This document shows positions 25,665 through 36,521 of a DNA stretch of 64,000 nt, piece by piece (within the stretch, counting starts at the first letter, position 1; each line of letters begins with the position of its first letter). This stretch comes from Spongiibacter taiwanensis. GTDB lineage: Bacteria > Pseudomonadota > Gammaproteobacteria > Pseudomonadales > Spongiibacteraceae. The stretch lies in NCBI RefSeq assembly GCF_023702635.1, contig NZ_CP098455.1, positions 2,852,001 to 2,916,000 of the forward strand, in the 5' to 3' direction. The notes beneath the pieces are model-generated. The model was not told the DNA's origin. It saw only the letters and a program-made list of their open reading frames with translations, and ran no database searches. Both the position numbers and the translations under genes were made by a program.

Positions 25665-27026
25665 ATGGCCAAAGCAAAAATCGCCTACGTCTGCAGTGAC
25701 TGCGGGTCGGAGCACAACAAGTGGCAGGGGCAGTGTCAGGATTGTGGTGCCTGGAATACCTTGGCGGAATTTCGTGTTGCAGCGGCGCCGGGACGGAGCG
25801 CAGCCAAGCAGGGTTATGCCGGCGCGGCTGACGGCGAAGTCATGTCGTTGTCCAGCGTCAGTGTTGAAGCACTCCCCCGATTGCCGAGTGGATTCGATGA
25901 GCTGGATCGGGTACTGGGCGGTGGCCTGGTGCCGGGGTCCGCGGTGTTGTTGGGCGGCCACCCTGGGGCAGGCAAAAGCACCCTGTTGCTGCAGGTGCTG
26001 TGCCGCTTGGCCAGCAGTTGTGACTGCCTTTATGTGACCGGTGAGGAGTCCCTGCAGCAGGTGGCCATGCGGGCAAAGCGACTTGGCCTGACGGCCGACG
26101 AGCTGAAGTTGTTGGCGGAGACCCAGTTGGAAACCATCTTGGCTCATGCCGCCCGGCTAAAGCCCCGAGTGTTGGTGTTGGATTCCATCCAGGTTCTGCA
26201 CAGCGAGCAGGTGACCTCGGCGCCGGGCAGTGTGTCCCAGGTGCGCGAGTGCGCGGCGGCGCTGACTCGCTACGCCAAACAAAGTGGCACGGTGTTGCTG
26301 CTGGTGGGGCATGTTACCAAGGATGGCAGCCTGGCTGGACCAAAGGTACTGGAGCACATTATTGACTGCTCGATGATGCTGGAGGGCAGCAGTGACAGCC
26401 GCTATCGAACCCTGCGCGGGCACAAGAATCGCTTCGGTGCGGTGAACGAACTGGGGGTGTTTGCCATGACAGAGGCGGGCATGAAGGAGGTGAAAAACCC
26501 CTCTGCGATTTTTCTTAACCGCAGCGAGATCGCCGCCTCCGGAAGTGTGGTGATGGTGGTGTGGGAAGGTACCCGGCCGCTCTTGGTGGAAATTCAGGCT
26601 TTGGTCGATACCTCTGGTTTTGGCAGCCCGCGGCGGGTGGCGGTGGGTTTGGAACAAAATCGCCTGGCAATGTTGCTGGCGGTGCTGCATCGCCACGGGG
26701 GGTTACAACTCGGTGACCAGGATGTCTTCGTTAATGTGGTGGGCGGGGTCAAAGTCCTGGAGACCGGCGCCGATCTGGCGCTGTTGTTTGCCATTGTCTC
26801 GTCATTTCGCGACCGACCGTTGCCGGAAGATTTGGTGGTCTTTGGCGAGGTGGGTTTGTCTGGTGAAATCCGGCCGGTACCCAGCGGTCAGGAGCGGATT
26901 CAGGAGGCGCGCAAGCATGGCTTTAGCCGGGCGATTGTGCCCAAGGCCAACGCCCCCCGGGGAGGGCACGGCGCGATGCAGGTCATTGCGGTGAATACCC
27001 TCGCCGAGGCACTGGAGGCAATTTAG
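25665..27026 (+). CDS. radA: DNA repair protein RadA
   Basis: 453 aa. N-terminal zinc finger CSDCGSEHNKWQGQCQDCGAWN, RecA-like core with Walker A GHPGAGKST (about 98-106), the RadA-specific KNRFG (in GHKNRFGAVNELGVF) and a C-terminal Lon-protease-like domain (GGVKVLETGADLALLFAIVSS; no active protease site expected). Promotes branch migration in recombinational repair. ATG 25665 (MAKAKIAYVCSDCG) is the family start; the frame extends to 25590 without a ribosome site. Divergent from the DnaT-like gene, convergent with PBP1A. Confidence 0.97.
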   Translation: MAKAKIAYVCSDCGSEHNKWQGQCQDCGAWNTLAEFRVAAAPGRSAAKQGYAGAADGEVMSLSSVSVEALPRLPSGFDELDRVLGGGLVPGSAVLLGGHPGAGKSTLLLQVLCRLASSCDCLYVTGEESLQQVAMRAKRLGLTADELKLLAETQLETILAHAARLKPRVLVLDSIQVLHSEQVTSAPGSVSQVRECAAALTRYAKQSGTVLLLVGHVTKDGSLAGPKVLEHIIDCSMMLEGSSDSRYRTLRGHKNRFGAVNELGVFAMTEAGMKEVKNPSAIFLNRSEIAASGSVVMVVWEGTRPLLVEIQALVDTSGFGSPRRVAVGLEQNRLAMLLAVLHRHGGLQLGDQDVFVNVVGGVKVLETGADLALLFAIVSSFRDRPLPEDLVVFGEVGLSGEIRPVPSGQERIQEARKHGFSRAIVPKANAPRGGHGAMQVIAVNTLAEALEAI

Positions 27027-27045
27027 CCTCGAGGGCCTGCGCGGT

Positions 27046-29496
27046 TTAAAACAGCTCGATGGGCTCGTTGCCGCCGTTAAAACTACCGGGAGTGCTGTAG
27101 TCGGTCTCCCGCGGCGCGTTCTCTGTGCGGAAATACTCGAAAATGGCGTTGGACTGTCCGGGGCGTGCCAGGGTGCCGGTATCCGGATCAATGCGCACCG
27201 AGACGATCGAATCGGGTTGTTTGAAGTGGCGCTCCGGCCGGTCTTTCAGCGCTTCACGCATAAAATCGATCCAGATAGGCAGGGCGACCGAGCCGCCGTA
27301 TTCCCGCCGCCCAAGCTTCTGGTTTTGGTCGAAACCCGCCCAGGTGGAGGTGACAACGCCGCCACTATAGCCGGAAAACCAGGCGTCGGTGGGACCGTTA
27401 GTTGTCCCGGTTTTGCCTGCCGCATCGCCGCGGTTAAGGACCAGCGCCTTGCGGCCGGTGCCGCGCTTCACGACATCCTGCAGAATGCTATCGATCAGAA
27501 ACACCACTTCGTCGCTGAGCACTTTTGGCGCGGGTGTGGCGACAACTGCTGTATCCTGAGCGAGAATTTCATCGAGGGAAAAGTCTTCGTTGATGGCAGC
27601 GAGTTCTTCACTCTCTTCGTCGCAGTTTCGGCATACCACTTCGGGATTCGCGCGAAAGATAACGTTGCCATCCCGGTCAATGATTTTGTCGATAACATAG
27701 GGCGACACTTTGTAGCCGCCATTGGCGAAGACCGCGTAACCCGTCACCACTTTTAGCGGTGTCATTGAGTGACTACCCAGGGCGAGCGACAGGTCTCGGG
27801 GCAGGGCTTTGGTATCAAAGCCGAAGCGGCCGACGTAGTTGATGGCGGTGTCGATGCCAAGCTCGCGCAGGAGGCGAATCGAGACCAGATTTCGAGACAG
27901 GTAGAGTGCCTTACGCAGGCGCATGGGGCCATTAAAAGTGCCGCTGTCATTGCTGGGGCGCCAGGTGCCGCCAAGTGAGGCGTCATCAAACACAATGGGA
28001 GCATCATTAATAATACTGGCCGGTGTGAAGCCGTTGTCCAGGGCCGCAGTATAAATGAAGGGCTTGAAGTTCGAGCCGGGTTGGCGCTCGGCCTGGGTTA
28101 CCCGGTTGAAGGAGCTCTTCTGGTAGTTGTAACCGCCCACCAGACTCAGAATGGCCCCGGTATCTGCATCAAGTGACACCAGTGAGGCTTGAACCTGAGG
28201 GAGCTGGGAGAGTTGCCAGTGACGCTTATCGTCTTTGCCGGTCATTCTCAGCCGGATGACATCGCCAGGTTTGAGAATGTCTGGCACTTTTTCGATGGTG
28301 TAGCTGACTCTGTCCTCGCTGATGTATTTGGCCACATCCTTAAGGCCCTGGTCCCAGCCGACTCGGGTTTGCTCGCCCGAGGCGAGCAGGGCGGCGAAGC
28401 TCTTTTCCTCCACCTGGGTCACGATGGCAGGGTGCCATTCGCCCACGGCACCGATGTCCACCAACTTCTTCGATAAAGACGCTTTGGCCTCGTCGTCGAG
28501 GCTTGCCGGCAGCGGCCAGTTCTTCTCTGGTCCTCGGTAGCCATGACGCTGGTCATATTCAATGACGCCATCAATAATGGCGCGGTTGGCAACGTGCTGG
28601 AGTGTGCTGTCGACGGTGGTGATGACCGAATAGCCGTCTTCATAGGCGTTGCGGCCAAAGCGATCCAGCATTTCCAGGCGAACCATTTCGGCAACGTAGG
28701 CCGCATCGACATCAAGTGGGGTGCCGTGTGCCGTAGCGGAAATGGGAGTGGCAATAGCCTCTTTAAACTCGTTGTCGGTGATAAAACCGAGGCTGAGCAT
28801 TCTCGAAAGGATCCAGTTGCGTCGGACTTTGGCTCTTTCGGGGTTGGCAACCGGGTTATATGCCGAGGGCGCTTTGGGCAGGCCGGCGATCATCGCCATT
28901 TGCGCCACGCTGAGGTCGCGTATTGGTTTTCCGTAATACACTTGTGATGCAGCCTCGATACCATAGGCGTGATTGCCGAGGAATATCTTGTTGAGGTAGA
29001 GCTCGAGGATGTCACCCTTGCTGAGGGCCCGCTCAATTTCGATGGCCAGAAAGATCTCGGTGAATTTGCGGGTGAAGGTGCGCTCCTGGGTCAGGAAGTA
29101 ATTTTTTGCCACCTGCATGGTGATGGTGGAGCCGCCGGTTTGAATGCTACCCGTGGTAATTAGTTGTGATGCGGCGCGCAATAAGCTGCTAACATCGACG
29201 CCGTGGTGACTATAGAAGCGGTCGTCCTCGGCCGCCAGAAAGGCCTTGATGAAGGTGTCGGGGATTTCCTGGAAGCTAACCGGGGATCGGCGTTTCTCTC
29301 CGAACTCGCCCATCAGTTGGCCATCTCGGCTGTATATGCGCAGCGGAGTTTGCAGTTGAACATCCCGCAGGGCCTCAACGGACGGCAGTTTGGGGCTGAT
29401 GTAAAGGAAGGCGGCGGAAAAAACCATGACCGCGCCGGCGGCGGCGATGAGCACCAGACTGGCAAAGAGGCTGATCAGTGAGAGGCTGCGAGACAT
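27046..29496 (-). CDS. mrcA: Penicillin-binding protein 1A
   Basis: 816 aa bifunctional peptidoglycan synthase. Membrane anchor at about 8-30, then glycosyltransferase domain with catalytic EDDRFYSHHGVD and GGSTITMQVAKNYF, an OB-like insert (about 330-430), and the transpeptidase with GSNFKPF (active-site Ser), SRN and KTGTTNG. Length matches proteobacterial PBP1A (ponA in Pseudomonas). Divergent from pilM by about 170 bases, the same arrangement as in Pseudomonas and many gammaproteobacteria. Confidence 0.96.
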   Translation of the reverse strand: MSRSLSLISLFASLVLIAAAGAVMVFSAAFLYISPKLPSVEALRDVQLQTPLRIYSRDGQLMGEFGEKRRSPVSFQEIPDTFIKAFLAAEDDRFYSHHGVDVSSLLRAASQLITTGSIQTGGSTITMQVAKNYFLTQERTFTRKFTEIFLAIEIERALSKGDILELYLNKIFLGNHAYGIEAASQVYYGKPIRDLSVAQMAMIAGLPKAPSAYNPVANPERAKVRRNWILSRMLSLGFITDNEFKEAIATPISATAHGTPLDVDAAYVAEMVRLEMLDRFGRNAYEDGYSVITTVDSTLQHVANRAIIDGVIEYDQRHGYRGPEKNWPLPASLDDEAKASLSKKLVDIGAVGEWHPAIVTQVEEKSFAALLASGEQTRVGWDQGLKDVAKYISEDRVSYTIEKVPDILKPGDVIRLRMTGKDDKRHWQLSQLPQVQASLVSLDADTGAILSLVGGYNYQKSSFNRVTQAERQPGSNFKPFIYTAALDNGFTPASIINDAPIVFDDASLGGTWRPSNDSGTFNGPMRLRKALYLSRNLVSIRLLRELGIDTAINYVGRFGFDTKALPRDLSLALGSHSMTPLKVVTGYAVFANGGYKVSPYVIDKIIDRDGNVIFRANPEVVCRNCDEESEELAAINEDFSLDEILAQDTAVVATPAPKVLSDEVVFLIDSILQDVVKRGTGRKALVLNRGDAAGKTGTTNGPTDAWFSGYSGGVVTSTWAGFDQNQKLGRREYGGSVALPIWIDFMREALKDRPERHFKQPDSIVSVRIDPDTGTLARPGQSNAIFEYFRTENAPRETDYSTPGSFNGGNEPIELF

Positions 29497-30734
<1,238 letters not shown>

Positions 30735-30735
<1 letters not shown>

Positions 30736-31310
30736 TGGCAACAATCAATCTCCTTCCCTGGCGTGAAGAACGCCGGCAGCAGATTAAACAGCATTTTCTG
30801 GTGGTGCTGGGCGGCGTGGCAATTGTTGGAGTGCTGCTAGTGCTGTTGATGATGTCGATTATCAATGGCGCCATCAGCAGCCAGAACGATCGCAATGCCT
30901 ACATACAGCAGCACATCACCAAACTGAACAAAGAGGTGGCGGAGATCCAGAATCTGGAAAAACGCCGCCAGCAACTGATTGACCGGATGGCGATCATCCA
31001 GGACTTGCAAGGCACGCGACCGCTGATCGTGCGCGTGTTCGATGAACTGGTTCGAACCCTTCCGGACGGCCTCTTCTACACCAGCCTCAGCCGCCGCGAC
31101 AAGCGGATCCAGGTCGAAGGCATTGCCGAATCCAATAACCGGGTGTCGAGTTTAATGCGTAAGCTCGATGCGTCGCCCTGGTTTGCCGACCCCAATCTCA
31201 CCGCGGTTAGTGCTGCGCCAGCGTTTGGGGACCAGGCAAGTAACTTTAAACTCTCCTTTCTGATTAGTGCGCCAGAGCCTGATCAGGAAGAGAAAGCCAA
31301 GAAGAAGTAG
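30735..31310 (+). CDS. pilN: Type IV pilus assembly protein PilN
   Basis: 191 aa. Begins ATINLLPWREERR, the conserved PilM-binding N-terminal peptide, followed by one membrane helix (about 22-45), a coiled coil (about 50-90) and a periplasmic ferredoxin-like domain. Start set at ATG 30735, overlapping pilM stop as TAATG; GAGGAG upstream supports it. Forms a heterodimer with PilO. Confidence 0.96.
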
Positions 31311-31321
31311 GGGGCGGCAAC

Positions 31322-31939
31322 GTGGCGTGGCAGAATTGGGTTGACGAGCTGAAAGGCTTCGATGTCAATGAAATAAGCCTGGAGAATATTGGCGCCTGGC
31401 CCACTCTGGTCAGAGCCTTTGTTTGGCTGCTGGTTTTTATTGTATGCCTGGTGGGCGGTTACTTCTATGTGGTCGCTGATCTTCGCAAGGAGCTGGATGT
31501 AGCCAAGGCCAAAGAAGCCCAGCTAAAGCAGGAGTTTGAAAAGAAGGCCTTCAAGGCGGCAAAACTTGAGCCGCTGAAAAAACAAATGAAGGAAATGGAG
31601 GCCTCGTTTGAGGTCTTGCTTGGTCAGCTGCCGGTGGATACCGAAGTTCCGGGGCTGCTTGAGGATATGACCGAAAAGGCCGTGAGCAATGGGCTGGATA
31701 TCGCCAGCATTCAGCTCCAGTCGGAGCGGGTGCAGGAGTTCTACATAGAACTGCCCATCGCGATCAAGGTAAGCGGCACCTACCACGACTTGGCCGCCTT
31801 TGTTAGCGGTATCGCCGGCTTGCCGCGGATTGTGACCCTGCACGATTTCAATATTACTTCGGACAAGGCTTTGACTGGCCAGGAGATGTCGATCACCGCC
31901 AAAACCTATCGCTACAAGGATACGGAGGGCGGCAAATGA
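31322..31939 (+). CDS. pilO: Type IV pilus assembly protein PilO
   Basis: 205 aa. Short cytoplasmic N-terminus, one membrane helix (VRAFVWLLVFIVCLVGGYFYV), coiled coil (LRKELDVAKAKEAQLKQEF) and periplasmic ferredoxin-like domain with the LYHDLA-type signature (here TYHDLAAFVSGIAGLPRIVTL). Links PilN to PilP. GTG start; the stop overlaps the pilP start by 4 bases. Confidence 0.96.
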   Translation: MAWQNWVDELKGFDVNEISLENIGAWPTLVRAFVWLLVFIVCLVGGYFYVVADLRKELDVAKAKEAQLKQEFEKKAFKAAKLEPLKKQMKEMEASFEVLLGQLPVDTEVPGLLEDMTEKAVSNGLDIASIQLQSERVQEFYIELPIAIKVSGTYHDLAAFVSGIAGLPRIVTLHDFNITSDKALTGQEMSITAKTYRYKDTEGGK

Positions 31940-32457
31940 AGCGCCTGGTATTGCTTGCTATGGTTGTCGGCGTGGCCGCCTGTAGCCCCTCTGGCAAGTT
32001 CTCTGATCTCGACGCGTTTATGGCAGAAAAGCGGGCTGCGCCAACGGGAAAAATTGACCCGATTCCGGCGATGAAGGCCTATCGCGCCTTCTCTTATAGT
32101 GCCTCGGGCCTGCGCGCGCCGTTCAGTAAACCCATCGACGTAAAAGAAATTGCCCGCCTTGAAGCCAGTGCGAATGTGAAGCCAGATTTGAGCCGAGAGC
32201 GTGAGTTTCTTGAACAGTTCTCCTTCGACTCCTTGCACATGGTGGGTACGCTCAAGTTAGCGGGTACCTTGTGGGGGTTGATCAAAGATCCGGACGGCGG
32301 TGTTCACCGGGTGCGGGTTGGAAATTATTTGGGGCGCAACTACGGTCGGATAACAGAGCTGACCGAAAACTATCTTTCCGTGGTGGAAATTGTTTCAACA
32401 GGCGGGGATGGATGGGTCGAGCGCCCACGCTCCCTTGAATTAAAAGCCGGTAAGTAG
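31936..32457 (+). CDS. pilP: Type IV pilus assembly lipoprotein PilP
   Basis: 173 aa lipoprotein: MKRLVLLAMVVGVAACSPSG gives a lipobox with Cys near 17. An unstructured linker (about 20-80) leads to a beta-sandwich homology region starting LDSLHMVGTL-like (here FDSLHMVGTLKLAGTLWGLI), with RVGNYLGRNYGRI, that docks on PilQ. Bridges the PilNO inner-membrane complex to the secretin. Confidence 0.95.
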   Translation: MKRLVLLAMVVGVAACSPSGKFSDLDAFMAEKRAAPTGKIDPIPAMKAYRAFSYSASGLRAPFSKPIDVKEIARLEASANVKPDLSREREFLEQFSFDSLHMVGTLKLAGTLWGLIKDPDGGVHRVRVGNYLGRNYGRITELTENYLSVVEIVSTGGDGWVERPRSLELKAGK

Positions 32458-32471
32458 ATCGAGTGGCAGAC

Positions 32472-34658
32472 ATGTTCTTAAGTACCCGAAAAATGATGCA
32501 ATTCTTTAGCCTTCGCCGGGGCGCGCAAGCGAACGCAGGGCTGGGGATTGGGCCGTCGATCCTAGCTGCTGTGGGACTGAGTGCGCTTGCGTTGAACGCC
32601 TTTGCCGCTGACCTGGAGAATATCCAGTTTAACGCGCTGCAGGCAGGGAGTTTTGAGGCGAGGCTCACCTTCAGTGGTCCGCCACCAGAGGTGAAGGGCT
32701 ATACCATCGAGAAGCCCGCCCGTATCGCCCTTGATTTCCCCGGCGCTGGCAGTGCGCTGCAACAGAAAAAATTCCCCCTAGCCTATGATAATGCGAGCAG
32801 CGCGGTGGTGCTGGAAGGTCAGGATCGCACTCGTCTGGTGTTGAACCTCGTTCGTCTGGCAAGTTATGAGACCCGGGTTGAGGGCAATACCCTGGTGGTC
32901 GAAGTGGGCGGTGCCGGTGGTAAGAGCTATATCAAAGAAACCTACAGCAACCCGATCGTCTCTACCTCGGCCAGTCAGCCGGCCGGCACTGACAATATGA
33001 TCCGCGACCTGGATTTTCGCCGGGGCGATTCGGGTGAAGGTCGATTGGTCATTCAACTGGCCGATGACAAAGCCGACATCAACGTGTTTGTTGAAGGCAG
33101 CAAAATCAAGATCGATTTCAACGGTGTCGGCTTGCCGCAAAATTTGCAGCGGCGCTTTGATGTGGTGGATTTTGCCACCCCAGTCAAACGGATCGATGCC
33201 CGGATGGGTGAGAAGGGCGCAAGGCTTTCTCTTGAGGCTCAGGGTGAGTATGACTACTTGGCCTATCAAACCGACACCGAGTATGTGGTGAGTGTTAAGC
33301 CCCTGACCAAGCAGGAAGTGGAGCTGCGGCGTAAAGAATTTGCCTACGTTGGTGAGAAGCTGTCGCTCAACTTCCAGGATATTGAAGTCCGTTCGGTGCT
33401 ACAGCTGATCGCCGACTTTACCGACCTCAACTTGGTGGCCAGCGACACGGTTCGCGGCAATATCACACTGCGTTTGCAGAATGTGCCCTGGGATCAGGCG
33501 CTGGAATTGGTGCTGAAAACCAAGGGGCTCGACAAACGTCAGGTGGGCAATGTGTTGATGGTTGCGCCAGCGGCGGAGATTGCCGAGCGCGAGCGTCAAG
33601 AGATTGAGGCCCAGAAGCAGGTCGAGGAGTTGGCCCCCCTGCAAACCGAGTTCATCCGCATACGCTATGCTGACGCTGATGAGCTGTTCAAACTGTTTAA
33701 GCCCGATAACGATGATGACGCTGGGTCCACAGGCAGCATTCTTTCTCCCCGGGGTACGGTGATTGTCGACAAGCGGACTAACTCCCTGTTGATCACGGAA
33801 ACGGCCGATCGCCTGGAAGAGTTCCGCCGTCTGGTGGCGCTGGTTGATGTGCCGGTTCGGCAGGTGCAGATTGAGGCAAGGATCGTGCGGGCATCCTCCG
33901 ATTTTGACCGCGCCCTGGGTGTGCGTTGGGGCGGTGCTTATGTAAAACGCGATGGCGACAAAATTTACTCGGCCAATGGCGATATCGAGAGTGATTTGGA
34001 AACCACCGGCAACTTCATTGATGCGCTGGCGTCTGGGAGTCCGACCTATGAAGCCTCGCCCGGTCTGGTGACCGATTTGGGCGTTGGTGGCGCGGCAGGT
34101 TCTTTCGCACTGGGCTTTATCAGCTCCGATGTATTGCTGAATCTGGAATTGTCAGCCCTGGAATCCAAGGGCCGCGGCGAAATTGTCTCCCAGCCTCGGA
34201 TCGTAACGGGTGACAAGGAACCTGCCATTATCAAATCTGGTACCGAGATCCCCTATCCGCAGTCCTCCGCGAATGGCGAGACAACCATCGCCTTCAAAGA
34301 GGCGGTTCTGAAGTTGGATGTGACCCCAATCATTACCCCAGACGACCGCATTATTATGGATCTGGTGATTAATCAGGACACCGTTGGCGAGCTGGTCATC
34401 GCCACTGGGCTGGGCGGCCAGGTGCCGACCATTGATACCACCGAGTTGCAAACCCGGGTTCTGGTAAGCAATGGCGAGACCGTTGTGCTGGGGGGTGTTT
34501 ACGACCAGCTAGACATTGAGTCCGAGACCAAGGTCCCGCTGCTCGGCGATATCCCCTTCCTCGGCAGGCTGTTCAAAAATACCTCCGTCACTCGTGAGAA
34601 GCAGGAGACGCTGATTTTTATCACGCCGCGCATTCTCGCCGATAGCCTGGTAGATTGA
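32472..34658 (+). CDS. pilQ: Type IV pilus secretin PilQ
   Basis: About 728 aa outer-membrane secretin. Signal-like N-terminus ending near LNAFA, two AMIN domains (about 45-150 and 165-275) for peptidoglycan binding, an STN/N0 domain ([20 protein letters not shown]), an N1 domain, and the secretin core ending with [15 protein letters not shown] and [12 protein letters not shown] 32472 with GAGTGG upstream is preferred; GTG 32463 is in frame. Last pilus gene of the operon, with aroK 8 bases downstream. Confidence 0.95.
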   Translation: MFLSTRKMMQFFSLRRGAQANAGLGIGPSILAAVGLSALALNAFAADLENIQFNALQAGSFEARLTFSGPPPEVKGYTIEKPARIALDFPGAGSALQQKKFPLAYDNASSAVVLEGQDRTRLVLNLVRLASYETRVEGNTLVVEVGGAGGKSYIKETYSNPIVSTSASQPAGTDNMIRDLDFRRGDSGEGRLVIQLADDKADINVFVEGSKIKIDFNGVGLPQNLQRRFDVVDFATPVKRIDARMGEKGARLSLEAQGEYDYLAYQTDTEYVVSVKPLTKQEVELRRKEFAYVGEKLSLNFQDIEVRSVLQLIADFTDLNLVASDTVRGNITLRLQNVPWDQALELVLKTKGLDKRQVGNVLMVAPAAEIAERERQEIEAQKQVEELAPLQTEFIRIRYADADELFKLFKPDNDDDAGSTGSILSPRGTVIVDKRTNSLLITETADRLEEFRRLVALVDVPVRQVQIEARIVRASSDFDRALGVRWGGAYVKRDGDKIYSANGDIESDLETTGNFIDALASGSPTYEASPGLVTDLGVGGAAGSFALGFISSDVLLNLELSALESKGRGEIVSQPRIVTGDKEPAIIKSGTEIPYPQSSANGETTIAFKEAVLKLDVTPIITPDDRIIMDLVINQDTVGELVIATGLGGQVPTIDTTELQTRVLVSNGETVVLGGVYDQLDIESETKVPLLGDIPFLGRLFKNTSVTREKQETLIFITPRILADSLVD

Positions 34659-34665
34659 TGAGCTG

Positions 34666-35202
34666 ATGGCGATAAGAGGGGCGATATTTCTGGTAGGCCC
34701 GATGGGCGCTGGAAAAAGTACAATTGGTAAGTTGCTGGCGGAGTCCCTTAATCGGGACTTCCGGGACGCGGATCGGGAGATCGAAGAGCGCAGCGGCGTT
34801 GATATCCCGTGGATCTTCGATATGGAAGGCGAGGCTGGCTTCCGGGAGCGCGAGGCAGCGATGCTTGCCGAATTGGCCGATGCGAGCAATGTGGTGGTCT
34901 CAACCGGCGGCGGTGCGGTGCTCAAAGAAGAGAACCGCAAGTTGATGCTGGCGAAGGGCACGGTAATTTATCTGAAGACCTCCGTCGAGGAGCAGGTGCG
35001 TCGCACTGCCAGAGATCGCAAACGGCCCTTGCTCCGGCAGGGAAATCCGGAGCAAACGCTGCGCAATCTGATGGCCCAGCGTGAACCTCTGTATGAGGAG
35101 GTGGCCGATGTCGTGGTGCTAACGGATCTGCGCAGCCCCAAGTCGGTGGTTCAGGAATTGTGTCAGCGCCTGCAGGAAGAAGACCCCATTCTCTCCAGTT
35201 GA
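34666..35202 (+). CDS. aroK: Shikimate kinase
   Basis: 178 aa P-loop kinase, fifth shikimate-pathway step. Walker [13 protein letters not shown] near 10-21; [16 protein letters not shown] and STGGGAVL for shikimate binding; the lid carries [13 protein letters not shown]. Typical length. Directly behind pilQ and ahead of aroB, the conserved pilQ-aroK-aroB order. Confidence 0.97.
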   Translation: MAIRGAIFLVGPMGAGKSTIGKLLAESLNRDFRDADREIEERSGVDIPWIFDMEGEAGFREREAAMLAELADASNVVVSTGGGAVLKEENRKLMLAKGTVIYLKTSVEEQVRRTARDRKRPLLRQGNPEQTLRNLMAQREPLYEEVADVVVLTDLRSPKSVVQELCQRLQEEDPILSS

Positions 35203-35218
35203 TATACTCTCTCCCCCA

Positions 35219-35241
35219 GCCCGGGCACGTTACCCCCGGGC
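35219..35241 (+). other. Hairpin between aroK and aroB
   Basis: GCCCGGG at 35219-35225 pairs with CCCGGGC at 35235-35241, loop 9 bases. It lacks a T run, so it may only tune transcript stability or read-through between the two genes. Confidence 0.4.
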
Positions 35242-35269
35242 GTCCTGATGTCGATTTCTGGATGATCCC

Positions 35270-36355
35270 ATGAAGCAGCTGCAAGTTGCGCTAGCCGAGC
35301 GCAGTTATCCTATTTTTATTGGGCGTGATTTGCTCGGGCGCAGTGAACTGTGGCGCGAATACATTCGTGGCAGTCAGGTGTGCATTGTCACCAATGAAAC
35401 CATTGCACCGCTTTATTTAGCGCAGCTTCGGTCCAAGTTGTCGGGGCTGTCGGTCGTAGAGGTGATTCTCCCCGATGGGGAGCAGTTTAAATCCCTGGCC
35501 ACCCTCAATCAGGTTTTTGATGCGCTGTTGGCGGCAAACCAAAATCGGAAAACCACCCTGATTGCCCTCGGCGGCGGTGTGGTTGGCGATATGTGTGGCT
35601 TTGCGGCGGCCTGCTATCAGCGCGGGGTGAATTTTATTCAGATGCCTACCACCTTGCTGTCGATGGTGGACTCGTCAGTGGGTGGCAAAACCGGGGTTAA
35701 CCACCCGCTCGGTAAGAATATGATTGGCGCCTTTCACCAGCCCCAGTGTGTGGTGGCGGACTTGAGCCTGCTCGATAGCCTGCCTCCTCGAGAGTACTCG
35801 GCAGGAGTGGCAGAAGTGATTAAATACGGGTTGATCTGCGACGCCGAGTTTTTCGACTGGCTTGAGGCCAATATCGACAAGCTCATGGCCCGAGACAGTG
35901 AGGTATTGGCGGAGGCGGTTTACCGCTCCTGCCACGATAAGGCGCTCGTGGTTGCCGAGGACGAAACCGAGCAGGATCGACGTGCCATTCTCAATCTCGG
36001 GCATACCTATGGCCACGCCATTGAGACGGCGGAGGGTTACGGCAACTGGCTTCACGGCGAGGCAGTGGCGGCGGGAATGGTGCTGGCAGTGGCGCTGTCG
36101 GTGAAGCTCGGTTGGCTGGAGCCGGTCTTGCTGGAGCGCACGCGCAGTCTCCTGGCCAAAGCAGCGCTGCCGCTGGATCCGCCTGATGACATGAATGTGG
36201 ATCAGTTTTTGCAGTTGATGGGGCGGGACAAGAAAGTGATTGATGGCCGTATCCGCCTGGTACTGCTCAAGGCGCTGGGTGAGGCTGTGGTGACCAGCGA
36301 GGCGCCAGTGGCGCTAATCAAGGAAGGCTTGCTGGAGGCCGGTGTCAGAGCCTGA
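35270..36355 (+). CDS. aroB: 3-Dehydroquinate synthase
   Basis: 361 aa NAD- and metal-dependent enzyme, second shikimate step. [20 protein letters not shown] for the nucleotide, [19 protein letters not shown], and metal ligands in [17 protein letters not shown] and [10 protein letters not shown] are all present. Full family length. 166 bases separate it from gltB, with no SPOR/DamX gene between, unlike Pseudomonas. Confidence 0.98.
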   Translation: MKQLQVALAERSYPIFIGRDLLGRSELWREYIRGSQVCIVTNETIAPLYLAQLRSKLSGLSVVEVILPDGEQFKSLATLNQVFDALLAANQNRKTTLIALGGGVVGDMCGFAAACYQRGVNFIQMPTTLLSMVDSSVGGKTGVNHPLGKNMIGAFHQPQCVVADLSLLDSLPPREYSAGVAEVIKYGLICDAEFFDWLEANIDKLMARDSEVLAEAVYRSCHDKALVVAEDETEQDRRAILNLGHTYGHAIETAEGYGNWLHGEAVAAGMVLAVALSVKLGWLEPVLLERTRSLLAKAALPLDPPDDMNVDQFLQLMGRDKKVIDGRIRLVLLKALGEAVVTSEAPVALIKEGLLEAGVRA

Positions 36356-36521
36356 GCCGAGGTCTTTTTCTCGCCCCGAACGGGAGGAAATGTGCGGCTG
36401 TTTGTCGGCGTTGGCGCATAAGTGTAGAATGTCCCTCCTTTTTTCCCCGAATCAAAGGGTTTGGGGGATGTCTTTTCGACTATCTTTTTGTTTTTCTTAG
36501 TAATTTTGCGAGAGTCGTTTT

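Noticed and set aside
36356-36521. Leader before gltB considered as a riboswitch
   Set aside because: No conserved glutamine or other riboswitch core could be recognised by eye.
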